A DNA stretch of 50,312 bases. Source: an uncultured Gemmatimonadales bacterium (GTDB lineage: Bacteria; Gemmatimonadota; Gemmatimonadetes; JACCXV01; JAHWKZ01). A model generated the notes under the pieces. That model was not told where the DNA came from, searched no databases, and saw only the letters and a list, made by a program, of their open reading frames with translations. Position numbers and translations under genes: made by a program. Within the stretch, counting starts at the first letter, position 1. The number at the start of each line of letters is the position of its first letter. The stretch covers positions 1 through 50,312 of the forward strand of contig CAMYLR010000027.1 in NCBI GenBank assembly GCA_947259315.1, read 5' to 3'. Below, one piece after another: positions 19,769-27,450 of the stretch.

Positions 19769-20724
19769 GAATCGCGATGATCGCCCTGCTCGTCTTTATC
19801 TGGGGCTCGACCTGGCTGGTGATCAAGATCGGGCTCACCGACCTGCCGCCGTTCTTGTCGGCCGGGGTACGGTTTGCGTTCGGGGCGACGATCCTTTTTG
19901 CGGTGGCGAGGATGCAGGGCATCGCTTCGATTCCGCGCTCGGCTCGTCTAAACGCGGCGCTCTTCGTCCTGGGAACGGGCTCCTTTTCGGTGAACTACGG
20001 CGTTGTGTACTGGTCCGAGCAGTACTTACCGTCGGGTCTGACGGCGGTGTTGTTTGCCACGTACCCGTTCTTCACGCTGCTCGTCGCTCACCTCATCATA
20101 CCCGGCGAGCGGATCACGACCCGAAAAATGATCGGTGTGCTGCTGGGTTTCGCCGGCGTCGTTTTGATCTTCCGCACCGATCTGACGGTGGCCAATCCGC
20201 AGGGGCTGACCGCCGCGATGGTGATACTGGTCTCACCCGTGGTAGCGGCGATCTGCACGGTGGCGATCAAACGGTGGGGCGGTCATGTCCACCCGTACAT
20301 GCTGACGACGTTGCCGATGACGTACGGCGCGCTGACGCTGCTCACGGTTTCGTTTTTGACGGAGGATATCGGGGCGGCGCGGTGGTCTGCGACGGCTGTC
20401 GGTTCGATCGTCTACCTGGCGATCTTCGGATCGGTCATCGGCTTCGTCGTCTACTACACGATACTGAGGAAAGTCGCGGTCACGAGCCTGAACTTGATCG
20501 CCTACTTGTTCCCGGTTGTTGCGGTAGCGCTCGGCTTCTTGATCCTGGGCGAGGTGCTCGAGCCGCTGACGTTCCTTGGTGCGGGTGCGATCGTGGTCGG
20601 GATCGTGATCGCGACTTACCGGCGTCGTTTGGGTGGCGTCGGCGAATCGCTTAGCCAGTCGGTCGGATCAGACGCTGGCTCCCACTTGACCGCCTCAAAT
20701 ACGGTGCGGCAGCCGCGACAGTAG
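19765..20724 (+). CDS. EamA/DMT-family transporter
   Basis: 319 residues from GTG 19765, overlapping the MFS stop by 4 bp. Ten membrane helices in two EamA repeats; WGSTWLVIKIGL and the GVLLGFAGVVLI segment are typical. The last ~36 residues (20616-20724) are hydrophilic and lie antisense to the zinc-ribbon gene. Exporter of metabolites is the general role; the substrate is unknown. Confidence 0.88.
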   Translation: MRIAMIALLVFIWGSTWLVIKIGLTDLPPFLSAGVRFAFGATILFAVARMQGIASIPRSARLNAALFVLGTGSFSVNYGVVYWSEQYLPSGLTAVLFATYPFFTLLVAHLIIPGERITTRKMIGVLLGFAGVVLIFRTDLTVANPQGLTAAMVILVSPVVAAICTVAIKRWGGHVHPYMLTTLPMTYGALTLLTVSFLTEDIGAARWSATAVGSIVYLAIFGSVIGFVVYYTILRKVAVTSLNLIAYLFPVVAVALGFLILGEVLEPLTFLGAGAIVVGIVIATYRRRLGGVGESLSQSVGSDAGSHLTASNTVRQPRQ

Positions 20725-20843
20725 TACTGTCGCGTCATGAGGCTGGAGCCAAACGGAGCCTCCATCTCTACATCGCGCGACCCACAGTGCGGACAGGCGT
20801 GGGTGGGGGTTGGATCGAGGTCAGGCGGTCTTGAAGGCGACAT
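20616..20843 (-). CDS. PaaD C-terminal zinc-ribbon domain as a separate protein
   Basis: 75 residues from ATG 20843, which has GAGG eight bases upstream; longer starts at 20864 or 20888 are possible. Two CxxC pairs (ACPHCGS and YYCRGC) flank APFGSSLMTRQYYC. In standard PaaD proteins this ribbon follows the DUF59 domain in one chain and reads CPxCG...FGST...YRCxxC. Here the DUF59 part is a different gene at 21857, with paaB and paaC in between. It probably helps assemble the diiron centre of the phenylacetyl-CoA epoxidase. Overlaps paaC by 23 bp, and its 3' end overlaps the convergent EamA gene by 109 bp. Confidence 0.78.
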   Translation of the reverse strand: MSPSRPPDLDPTPTHACPHCGSRDVEMEAPFGSSLMTRQYYCRGCRTVFEAVKWEPASDPTDWLSDSPTPPKRRR

Positions 20844-21645
20844 TCTTGGTACCTCGTAGCTCATCGAGGATCGCTGCGTCCGGACCACCGTGATCGAGCC
20901 GGCGGCGGGCTGAGTCCCAGTCTTCCCAGCTCAACGGCTCGGCGAGCGTCCACCCCTGATCTCCGCCTGCCAAACCGACAGCTTCCGGTTCCGGTAGGAG
21001 CTTGGCCAGCCGTCCGAGCAGCCGCTGACGCAGGGCGTCATCATCGGTGTGCTTGAGCCCGGCCGTTACGAGCGCCGTGTCGTGGCCAGGGGGTCCGAAG
21101 AACGCGCTCGTGTCGCGGATCGCCCGAGACAGGCTCTGATGCAACGCCTCGCGTGGTGCGCCACCCTGCTCTTCCATGAGCCGTACCCATCCCTCGGCAT
21201 GGGCGTAATGAAACCGCTCTTCTAGCAACATCTTGTCAGCGATTCTGGCAATCGGGCCGAACTGCTGATCAGCGAACGCGCTCACCACCAGAGAGAGCGC
21301 TTGATCGACGACCAGGTTGGCCGCTACCAGATCCGCCCAGTTCTCGAACGCTCGGTCGAGGAACGCGATCGACGCGAACACCTCTGGTGGTCGGGTGTCG
21401 TTGAGCGGGTCGATCTCGATGTCGAACTCGCGCTTGAGAATGCGATTGAACAAACGCGTGTGGCCGAACTCCTCTTGCGCCATCGAGCAGGCCGCGATCC
21501 CGGCCTCGATCGCTGGGGGACCAAACGTCCACTCGCCGTAGTGGTAGCCGAGCAACAGTTTGGTATCGCTGAGCGCGATGACCGTCGTCTGAAGTGCAAG
21601 CCTGGTGGCGTCGTCCAGTTGGAGTTTGACGTCACCTTCGCTCAT
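20821..21645 (-). CDS. paaC: Phenylacetyl-CoA epoxidase structural subunit PaaC
   Basis: 274 residues from ATG 21645 (ATGA overlap with paaB), which removes a spurious N-terminal extension. Ferritin-like helical fold with TTVIALSDTKLLLGYHYGEW, AQEEFGHTRLF and LLEERFHYAHAEGW, all PaaC hallmarks. PaaC supports the catalytic subunit PaaA in the complex that epoxidises the ring of phenylacetyl-CoA in the aerobic phenylacetate pathway. The length is slightly above the usual 250 residues because of a C-terminal tail (EDWDSARRRLDHGG). Confidence 0.92.
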   Translation of the reverse strand: MSEGDVKLQLDDATRLALQTTVIALSDTKLLLGYHYGEWTFGPPAIEAGIAACSMAQEEFGHTRLFNRILKREFDIEIDPLNDTRPPEVFASIAFLDRAFENWADLVAANLVVDQALSLVVSAFADQQFGPIARIADKMLLEERFHYAHAEGWVRLMEEQGGAPREALHQSLSRAIRDTSAFFGPPGHDTALVTAGLKHTDDDALRQRLLGRLAKLLPEPEAVGLAGGDQGWTLAEPLSWEDWDSARRRLDHGGPDAAILDELRGTKNVAFKTA

Positions 21646-21860
21646 GACCCCTCGACTCTCGCTGCATCGTCGTGCGCGGGGTGTGCGCTCGCGATCGACG
21701 CGCGTGGTATGACCCACATCTCACTCCAGTCCTCTTCGTCGTAGATCTTCCAAGCATAAACCCGCGCCAGATCGATGTGTGGCGCATTTAGAGTTCCGAT
21801 ATGGGACATCGGATCGCCGGGTGCCACGCGACAGAAGACTTCGAATACCTGGTCCGTCAT
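21642..21860 (-). CDS. paaB: Phenylacetyl-CoA epoxidase subunit PaaB
   Basis: 72 residues from ATG 21860, overlapping the DUF59 gene stop (ATGA) and the paaC start. FEVFCRVAPGDPMSHIGTLNA and DLARVYAWKIYDEED match PaaB, where the usual first motif is ...HAGSLHAPD. PaaB bridges PaaAC units and is short in this form (the family is usually about 90-95). The C-terminal WVIPRASI is conserved. The reading frame continues upstream but without support. Confidence 0.9.
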   Translation of the reverse strand: MTDQVFEVFCRVAPGDPMSHIGTLNAPHIDLARVYAWKIYDEEDWSEMWVIPRASIASAHPAHDDAARVEGS

Positions 21861-22177
21861 ACGCTGAGTCCAACCGCTTTTAGGAGCATGCGGCCACGGT
21901 CGCTGAGCTTCTCCTTGGTCCAGGGCGGCGACCAGACGACCTCGATCGCGACATCTGTAACCCCCGGAATCGATTCGACCGCCTCGCGGATGTCCTCGAG
22001 GATCATGTCCATGCCGGGGCATCCGATCGACGTAAAAGTGAGCTGTATCTCGACCACGCCCGACTTGCCGACCGAGATGTCGTAGATCAACCCCATGTCA
22101 ACCAGCGAGATCGGCATCTCGGGGTCGTTGATCCCGTCAAGGGCTTGCCAGATCGTGGTTTCCGAGACTTGAATCAC
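21857..22177 (-). CDS. paaD: PaaD N-terminal DUF59 (MIP18-family) protein
   Basis: 106 residues from ATG 22177. DUF59 fold with INDPEMPISLVDMGLIYDI and TFTSIGCPGMDMILEDI, the conserved Cys of the family, then VVWSPPWTKEKLSDRGR, which is the PaaD form of the C-terminal motif. It lacks the zinc ribbon that follows in normal PaaD (about 165 residues); that part is encoded at 20616. DUF59 proteins serve Fe-S or diiron cluster insertion. First gene of the paaD-paaB-paaC-ribbon run; all junctions overlap. Confidence 0.9.
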   Translation of the reverse strand: MIQVSETTIWQALDGINDPEMPISLVDMGLIYDISVGKSGVVEIQLTFTSIGCPGMDMILEDIREAVESIPGVTDVAIEVVWSPPWTKEKLSDRGRMLLKAVGLSV

Positions 22178-22291
22178 GCCGCGAATCTACGCCCGACGAT
22201 CGGGGGTCACCAACCGCGAGGCGGCGAAAGTGCTTTCTGTTGCGGCGTTCACGCGGAGCGGGCACCTTTCACGACACTTCAAGGGGGCGCG

Positions 22292-22711
22292 ATGGGTGCA
22301 GCACGATCGATCATCTTGGCGTCACTCCTGATTGTGAGTGGGGTGGGCCTCGCGTGCGACGAGTCGACGACGTCCTTTCAAGGGCCGTTTGGCTTTCTGA
22401 TGGTCGCCCTGGTGGGCGACACTGCCGAGAGCTTGATCCCCGAAGGCGGGATGGTGACGATTTCAGAGGGGGAGCAGTTTCGTCTCAAGGTCCAGGCCGT
22501 CGATTCCCGCGACCGCCCGCTGCCCGAACAGATCAGAACGAACTGCATTAGCGCGAACGCGGATGCGGTCCTCAAGCTCGACGAGGCGCTCGACGGTTCG
22601 TTTATGGTGTTCCTTTTTTCGGCTCGAGCGAGGGGAAGCTCGGTGCTAACGTGTCAGAACGACTTGGCGAATATCACTAGGATCGTGCTGGTCCGGGTCG
22701 AGGGCCCTTAA
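22292..22711 (+). CDS. Hypothetical small lipoprotein inside the paa locus
   Basis: 139 residues from ATG 22292 behind AGGGGG. The signal peptide ends in a lipobox (GVGLAC). The rest resembles an Ig-like strand-rich domain: FLMVALVGDTAESLIPEGG, FRLKVQAVDSRDRPLP, and a closing VRVEGP. Two Cys (NCIS and LTCQN) might pair. It lies on the plus strand between paaA and paaD and splits the minus-strand locus. Its TAA shares the TTAA with the paaA stop. Confidence 0.7.
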   Translation: MGAARSIILASLLIVSGVGLACDESTTSFQGPFGFLMVALVGDTAESLIPEGGMVTISEGEQFRLKVQAVDSRDRPLPEQIRTNCISANADAVLKLDEALDGSFMVFLFSARARGSSVLTCQNDLANITRIVLVRVEGP

Positions 22712-23676
22712 CGCGGTCTGCCGTTGCCGCCGCCGAACAGATCGGTTCCGCGGCCCTGGATCATCTCCGTGTAGCGCTCGTTCATCGGACCCCGTCCACG
22801 CCACCGTTCCCAGACTTGCTCCCAAGTGATCGTCTCTTCGAACAGCCACCTCTTTTCTTCGGGATCGAACTCGCACGGCAGCTCGTACTCGAGATCGTAC
22901 TGGCCAGTGTCATCGTTGTAGTGGGCGGGGATCTCCACGCCGACCTCGGCACACAGCGGCACCACTGAATCCATCCAAGTCTGCCTCAGCTCGTCGTTCG
23001 TCTTGCCTTTGAGTCGGTACTCGAGCTGTCCGGAGTGTCGCTTTAGCTCGTCTGGCAACCCAAACCACTCGATTCCGGTCGGGAACATCCAGTCGACAGC
23101 ACGCTGCAACATCTCTTTGACTTCGCCGCCGGCCTTTGATAGCCGTCGCATCCACGACTCTCCGTGGCGGAGGTGGAAGTACTCCTCCTTATCGACCTTG
23201 ACCAACGCTCGCTTGAGCGGGCCGTACGAAGTGTTCTGATGGACGTCCGAGAGCAATACGATGCCAGCCCGATCGAACAGCCCATTGGCGACCGCCATCT
23301 CGGCCCAGTTCTCGAGCGGCTGATCGAACCCGTAGGGGTTCTTGAACTCGTGGGGCTGGCGGCCAAACACCAGCTGCTCCTTGTCCTCACCCAGGTCCTC
23401 GAGAAGTCGGTAGGCGATGTTCGCGTGACCGAGCTCGTCCTGGATGACGGCGCTAACCGCGATACGGCTGGAGATCGTCGGCGCATCCTTGGCGGCCATG
23501 TAGTACGCCGGTGCGCTCATCAGCTCGGTGTCACCTTGGACCAACATCTGGGTTACGATCGCCTTGAGATAGCCCGGCGTCATGTCAGCCTTCGACTCGA
23601 GGATGTAGCCGTTGGCGATGCGCTCTTTTAGCTCGTCTTCGCGGTCCGTATCGATAGCGGTGGTTGGGTCAACCAT
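22708..23676 (-). CDS. paaA: Phenylacetyl-CoA epoxidase catalytic subunit PaaA
   Basis: 322 residues from ATG 23676. Diiron carboxylate site: E51 (GDTELMSAPAY), E81 and H84 (QDELGHANIAYRL), and E165 and H168 (KVDKEEYFHLRHGESW), as in PaaA. The family length (about 310-330) fits. It converts phenylacetyl-CoA to the ring 1,2-epoxide with the help of PaaC and a reductase. No paaE reductase is in the window, so electron supply must come from elsewhere. It is set apart from the other paa genes by the lipoprotein gene at 22292. Confidence 0.95.
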   Translation of the reverse strand: MVDPTTAIDTDREDELKERIANGYILESKADMTPGYLKAIVTQMLVQGDTELMSAPAYYMAAKDAPTISSRIAVSAVIQDELGHANIAYRLLEDLGEDKEQLVFGRQPHEFKNPYGFDQPLENWAEMAVANGLFDRAGIVLLSDVHQNTSYGPLKRALVKVDKEEYFHLRHGESWMRRLSKAGGEVKEMLQRAVDWMFPTGIEWFGLPDELKRHSGQLEYRLKGKTNDELRQTWMDSVVPLCAEVGVEIPAHYNDDTGQYDLEYELPCEFDPEEKRWLFEETITWEQVWERWRGRGPMNERYTEMIQGRGTDLFGGGNGRPR

Positions 23677-23685
23677 GCGGAAACC

Positions 23686-24177
23686 TCAGCGTTCTATCTG
23701 CCAGATTGAAGTTCGAACGCGGACCCACTTCGAGTCCGCCGCGTCGGGATGTTGCTCGATCGATAGCTCGATCGACGACTCGCCTTGTGTCGCGCGAAGT
23801 ATTCGTACTGGACCAATCGAGTCGTCGCTCACGACCTCCCAGCCGCTCTCGGGTAGCGACGTCCGATACCACCTCACCACGACGTTCCGCTGGCGCGGTA
23901 CGACGAGCGTAGCCTCACTCAGCGTGCCCCCATCTGCCGGAATGGCGTTGGCCGCGACGATCGTGCTTTCTGGGATGATCGGGAAGTCGGCCGAGAACTC
24001 CGCTGGCAGGTCGACCGAAGTCGGCGCTAGGGTCTCGACCACGGCCTCCGCGGGCTGTTCCTGCCCGACGTCGGCGATCTGTTCCTGAGGCGTGGGGCTG
24101 TCAGGAGCCTTGCCGCACGCGACCGACGGGGTCAACGTCATTAGCACCATGATGATCGTTCGAGTGGGATGCGACAT
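23686..24177 (-). CDS. Hypothetical lipoprotein
   Basis: 163 residues from ATG 24177. Signal peptide with PSVACG as lipobox; a Pro- and Glu-rich linker follows. The folded part (residues 60-160) reads DFPIIPESTIV, then VVVRWYRTSLPESGWEVVSDD, a pattern seen in many small secreted proteins of unknown function. It sits 9 bp upstream of paaA (stop at 23686), so it may be cotranscribed with paaA. Confidence 0.7.
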   Translation of the reverse strand: MSHPTRTIIMVLMTLTPSVACGKAPDSPTPQEQIADVGQEQPAEAVVETLAPTSVDLPAEFSADFPIIPESTIVAANAIPADGGTLSEATLVVPRQRNVVVRWYRTSLPESGWEVVSDDSIGPVRILRATQGESSIELSIEQHPDAADSKWVRVRTSIWQIER

Positions 24178-24191
24178 CGCGTCTCCGAGGA

Positions 24192-24797
24192 GTGCGAGAG
24201 GTGAATGAGAAATCGAACGCAGAGCGTACGGACGCGGGCAGCGTGAGTCAAGTCTCAGTCAAGTGCTGGACGATCGGGCACTCGACCCTACCGGCAGATC
24301 GATTTCTGGCGCGGCTCAACTCGCACTCGATCGAGCAGGTAGCCGACGTAAGACGCTACCCCGCTTCGCGCCGCCACCCGCAGTTCAATCGCGAGACACT
24401 GGAAACGTTTCTCGATGCCAGAGGAAAAGAGTACCGCTGGTTCGAGGACCTGGGCGGCCGACGTGGAGGTGTGCCAGCCAAAGAGTCGCTCAACCGAGGT
24501 CTCGCCAACGATGGCTTTCGCCACTACGCCGATTACATGTTGACTCCGGAGTTCGACGCCGCGTTCGCCACGCTGGTGGCCTGGCTGTCCGAAGGAAGAA
24601 CCGCGCTGATGTGTGCCGAGGTCCTGTGGTGGCGCTGCCATCGAAGGTTGCTCAGCGACCGGTTGGTCGTGGCGGGTGGCGAGGTCGAGCACATCATGGA
24701 CGACGAAAACGTGCAATCACACCCGCTCTGGGACCTCGCCACACCAGCCGGGTCGGGTCTCATCTATCCGCCCGATCAAGGCGAACTAGGCTTATAA
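24192..24797 (+). CDS. DUF488 domain protein
   Basis: 201 residues if GTG 24192 is used; GTG 24201 is a better-spaced start after GGAG. The DUF488 signature is TIGHSTLPADRFLARL, QVADVRRYPASRRHPQFN, LGGRRGGVPA and ALMCAEVLWWRCHRRLL. The family resembles nucleases or sulfur-transfer proteins in fold but has no proven activity. CAE...WWRCHR carries the conserved Cys residues. No functional partner is evident next to it. Confidence 0.88.
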   Translation: MREVNEKSNAERTDAGSVSQVSVKCWTIGHSTLPADRFLARLNSHSIEQVADVRRYPASRRHPQFNRETLETFLDARGKEYRWFEDLGGRRGGVPAKESLNRGLANDGFRHYADYMLTPEFDAAFATLVAWLSEGRTALMCAEVLWWRCHRRLLSDRLVVAGGEVEHIMDDENVQSHPLWDLATPAGSGLIYPPDQGELGL

Positions 24798-24805
24798 CAA
24801 GCCGA

Positions 24806-25387
24806 TCACTCGCCGAACAGAATCGAGAACCCGGCCGAAATCTCCCAGTTGTTTTCCGGGTCGGTGTCGCCGTTGAGGCGCTCCAACCAGATGATGTTGT
24901 CGCGCACGTCCAAGCGGATCGCCCACGACGGGTTGTCCATCCGGTTGAACCACTTGAGTCCGATCGCCAGCGGCAACAGGAAGTCGGTCTGCAGATCGTC
25001 GACCTCATCGGGTGCGTCGTCGATGCGCGTCGAGGCGGCTCCTAAGCCGGCGCCCGCGAAAAACCGCAATGGGTTGTTCGACCGGAACGTGTAGTCGACC
25101 TCGAAGCTGTACAGGAACGTGTTGACGTCGACGTCCTCGTCGAAGCGGGTCTCGTCGTCGCTGATCGGCACCCAGTCGAAATTGCCGCCAAAACCCCAGC
25201 CGCTCGACTTGTGAAGCATGAAGCGAGTTCCGAGCAGACCGTGGGAGTCGCCTTCGTCGGGAAACAATCCCCCGGCGTGAATGTTGAGTTCATAGGGTGG
25301 AAACGGGTTGTAGGGTCGCTGCGCCAGCGCCGGCCCGACCAGGAAAAGAGTCGAACAGACGATTACAAACATCGATCGCATCTTCAT
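24806..25387 (-). CDS. Outer-membrane beta-barrel protein (paralogue 1)
   Basis: 193 residues from ATG 25387 (GAGG site upstream; the longer frame is not used). Signal peptide ends at GPALAQR. The mature part alternates polar and hydrophobic residues: YELNIHAGGLFPDEGD, GWGFGGNFDWV, FLYSFEVDYTF, LRFFAGAGLGAAS, and WAIRLDVRDNIIWLER, closing with FSILFGE as a C-terminal barrel strand. Related to 26228 and 38206; it has no C-terminal extension. Possibly a porin or assembly-type barrel. No pore size or ligand can be given. Confidence 0.82.
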   Translation of the reverse strand: MKMRSMFVIVCSTLFLVGPALAQRPYNPFPPYELNIHAGGLFPDEGDSHGLLGTRFMLHKSSGWGFGGNFDWVPISDDETRFDEDVDVNTFLYSFEVDYTFRSNNPLRFFAGAGLGAASTRIDDAPDEVDDLQTDFLLPLAIGLKWFNRMDNPSWAIRLDVRDNIIWLERLNGDTDPENNWEISAGFSILFGE

Positions 25388-25513
25388 GCTCACCTCGTAT
25401 GTCGTCGTTGCAGGTTGCGCCCTGTATGGCGGATACCCGGAGGGTTGTTGGGGTGTTCCCGCCACAGTTGGCGAAGTCGCTCACGGGGGCGCAACTTTTG
25501 GCCGGAGGGTGCT

Positions 25514-26140
25514 ATGCGAACGATGAAAGCCCCATGTGCGTTGGGATTCGGTGTTGTGGTGATGTCCCTGACGATGCCCGCTGTGGCGCCGGCTCAGGAT
25601 GCGATCGAGCCCGCCTCGAGCGTACGGGTGGTTGAAACCCGAAGCCGCTTCAGCGGACAGCTCGTGCGCCAAGTCGTCGAAGACCTCGAGCCAGCTGAAG
25701 TGCTGCGGGTTCAGGTCGAGCTGGGGCGAGCCGGCTTCGACCCCAAGTTTCGAAACGGCATCGTCAACACGTCGACACGGCGTGAGTTGCGGCGCTTCCA
25801 AATCGCGCGCGGTCTTCGCATCTGTAGTTGCGTGAGCTACGAAACGGTGATCGCGCTTGGCATTCGACCACAACTATTGATCGGCGGCGAGTCGGCGATT
25901 GTCTACAGTCATCGTCGCGATGACGAGCTCGTCGTTGTCGTCCCGGGTTTTGCGTACCGCCGTCACCACGGTGTCAAGCATCGCCCTTTTTCCGGCGTCG
26001 TGGTCGGTCACGAACCCGTTCTGGGTGCGGGGCAGGTCAAAGAGATCTTCCCGCGATCATCGGTGGCTCAGCGGGAGCAGCGACCGGCCCCAAGCCGCAG
26101 TCGAACGCCGTCCAAGATTCGCCCCGCGCGAGGCCGCTGA
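25514..26140 (+). CDS. Secreted peptidoglycan-binding-domain protein
   Basis: 208 residues from ATG 25514 with GGAGGG upstream. Signal peptide ends near APAQD. The region LRVQVELGRAGFDPKFRNGIVNTSTRRELRRFQ fits the PG_binding_1 repeat (here the residues are split by position: residues 62-95). The C-terminus is Arg-rich, low complexity. It probably anchors to peptidoglycan; no catalytic domain is present. Divergent from the barrel gene at 25387, with a 9-bp inverted repeat (25414-25422 and 25487-25495) between them. Confidence 0.65.
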   Translation: MRTMKAPCALGFGVVVMSLTMPAVAPAQDAIEPASSVRVVETRSRFSGQLVRQVVEDLEPAEVLRVQVELGRAGFDPKFRNGIVNTSTRRELRRFQIARGLRICSCVSYETVIALGIRPQLLIGGESAIVYSHRRDDELVVVVPGFAYRRHHGVKHRPFSGVVVGHEPVLGAGQVKEIFPRSSVAQREQRPAPSRSRTPSKIRPARGR

Positions 26141-26170
26141 GCGGCGAGTCAGGATATCGCGCCAAAACAG

Positions 26171-26202
26171 AAGGGCCCTCGTCTACTTCGACGAGGGCCC
26201 TT
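26171..26202. terminator. Strong hairpin terminator between convergent genes
   Basis: A 13-bp perfect stem, AAGGGCCCTCGTC (26171-26183) with its complement (26190-26202), and a six-base loop. On the minus strand it is followed by a CTGTTTTGG tract, so it would end the 26228-27367 transcript; on the plus strand it follows the 25514 gene by 30 bp. Confidence 0.85.
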
Positions 26203-26227
26203 CGTGCAGCACGGCAGAGTTGGTCCC

Positions 26228-27367
26228 CTACCCAGTCGTGCCGCGAACCCCTTGATCGACCTGATAGGGTTGGAACGCATCCTTGGGTGCGCACAGCGGT
26301 ACGTACGACTTGGTGTACGGCGGACGGGCATCGGCCGGCACGTAAACCGGCACGCCGTCATATTCGCCGATCTGCATCAAGTCTTCGATCGGCAACGTGG
26401 CCGCTGAGCCAAACTGGATCCAATTCCGACCATCGACCGAGATAGCGTCGTTGTACCGGTACCAGTCGCGACCGTCAGCGCACGAAATGACGGGCTCTGG
26501 CTCGGGTTCTGGCTCCGGCTCCTCAACGACCGGACATCCCTCCGCGTCAATCAGCGCGCCAACCGGTGTCGCTGGGCACTGGTCGCGATCGTCGGGCACG
26601 CCGTCGCCATCGGAATCGATCGGGACCGGGCAACCAAACGAGTCGACCCGGATTCCAACCGCTGTATTTGGGCATTGGTCGCGGTTGTCGTAGACACCGT
26701 CGCCGTCTGAATCACTAGGAGGCGGAGGTGGTGGCGGACCGCCGCCAAAGAAGAACGACAGCCCGGCGGTGACCTCCCAATTGTTCTGTACTTCGGTATC
26801 GCCATCCGAGGAGTCGACATCGGACAGGCTGAACTCGTCGCGCCAGATCAAGTTGTCGCGGACATCCACGCGAAAAGCCCACGTCGGACCGATGGCACGG
26901 TTGTGGACCTTGAATCCTCCAAACACCGGGAGCAGGAAGTTGGTGTTGGATTCATCCTCGTCCAGCGGTGGAAGGTCGCTCAACCGTTCGGTCGCAGCTC
27001 CCGCGCCAGCGCCGACGAAGAAATTCGTTCGACTAGTCGAGGGGAACGTGTAGTCAACCTCGAGGCTGTAGAGCAGGACATCAAAATCGATGTCGCCGCC
27101 ACCCAACTCCAACGGCAGCGAGAGTTGGTCGGCGAAGACCCAGTCGAAGTTCCCGCCGATGCCCCAACCGTTCTCGCTGTGGCGTGCTAGCCGCAACCCG
27201 ACCAAGACATCGGTGTCGTTGCCCGTGTCGAAGAAGCTCCCGCCGCGATCGAACGTTAGCGAGCCACCGTGCAGATTGAGTTCGGTGTAAGAATGCTGGC
27301 CCCGAGCGACCGACGGCGAAACCGCGACGGACAGGGCAGCGAGCGCAATCGCCCAAGAGTGTCGCAT
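26228..27367 (-). CDS. Outer-membrane barrel with TSP3 repeats and a shared C-terminal domain (paralogue 2)
   Basis: 379 residues from ATG 27367. Signal peptide to about residue 23; an eight-strand-like barrel (residues 25-208) with GWGIGGNFDWV, LLYSLEVDYTF and WAFRVDVRDNLIW, as in 24806 and 38206. A Pro-rich linker (210-217) is followed by two thrombospondin type 3-like calcium repeats, SDSDGDGVYDNRDQCP and DSDGDGVPDDRDQCP, then a Glu-Pro run, and a C-terminal domain (296-367) with DGRDWYRY, GEYDGVPVYV and YVPLC. The architecture resembles OmpA-like proteins, but the last domain is not OmpA. Confidence 0.85.
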   Translation of the reverse strand: MRHSWAIALAALSVAVSPSVARGQHSYTELNLHGGSLTFDRGGSFFDTGNDTDVLVGLRLARHSENGWGIGGNFDWVFADQLSLPLELGGGDIDFDVLLYSLEVDYTFPSTSRTNFFVGAGAGAATERLSDLPPLDEDESNTNFLLPVFGGFKVHNRAIGPTWAFRVDVRDNLIWRDEFSLSDVDSSDGDTEVQNNWEVTAGLSFFFGGGPPPPPPPSDSDGDGVYDNRDQCPNTAVGIRVDSFGCPVPIDSDGDGVPDDRDQCPATPVGALIDAEGCPVVEEPEPEPEPEPVISCADGRDWYRYNDAISVDGRNWIQFGSAATLPIEDLMQIGEYDGVPVYVPADARPPYTKSYVPLCAPKDAFQPYQVDQGVRGTTG

Positions 27368-27450
27368 TATGACACCATCCTTGTTTTTGGTCTGAGACGG
27401 GGCAAGACCAATCTAACGAATGATCCCCGGCGTTCGAAACCCCCGCGCCG

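Noticed and set aside
25414-25495. Nine-bp inverted repeat between divergent genes
   Set aside because: Arms are 64 bp apart and short; it may be an operator but nothing else supports it.
27425-27450. GTTCGAA sequence resembling a tRNA T-loop
   Set aside because: The flanking bases do not form a T-stem, and no acceptor or anticodon arm fits.
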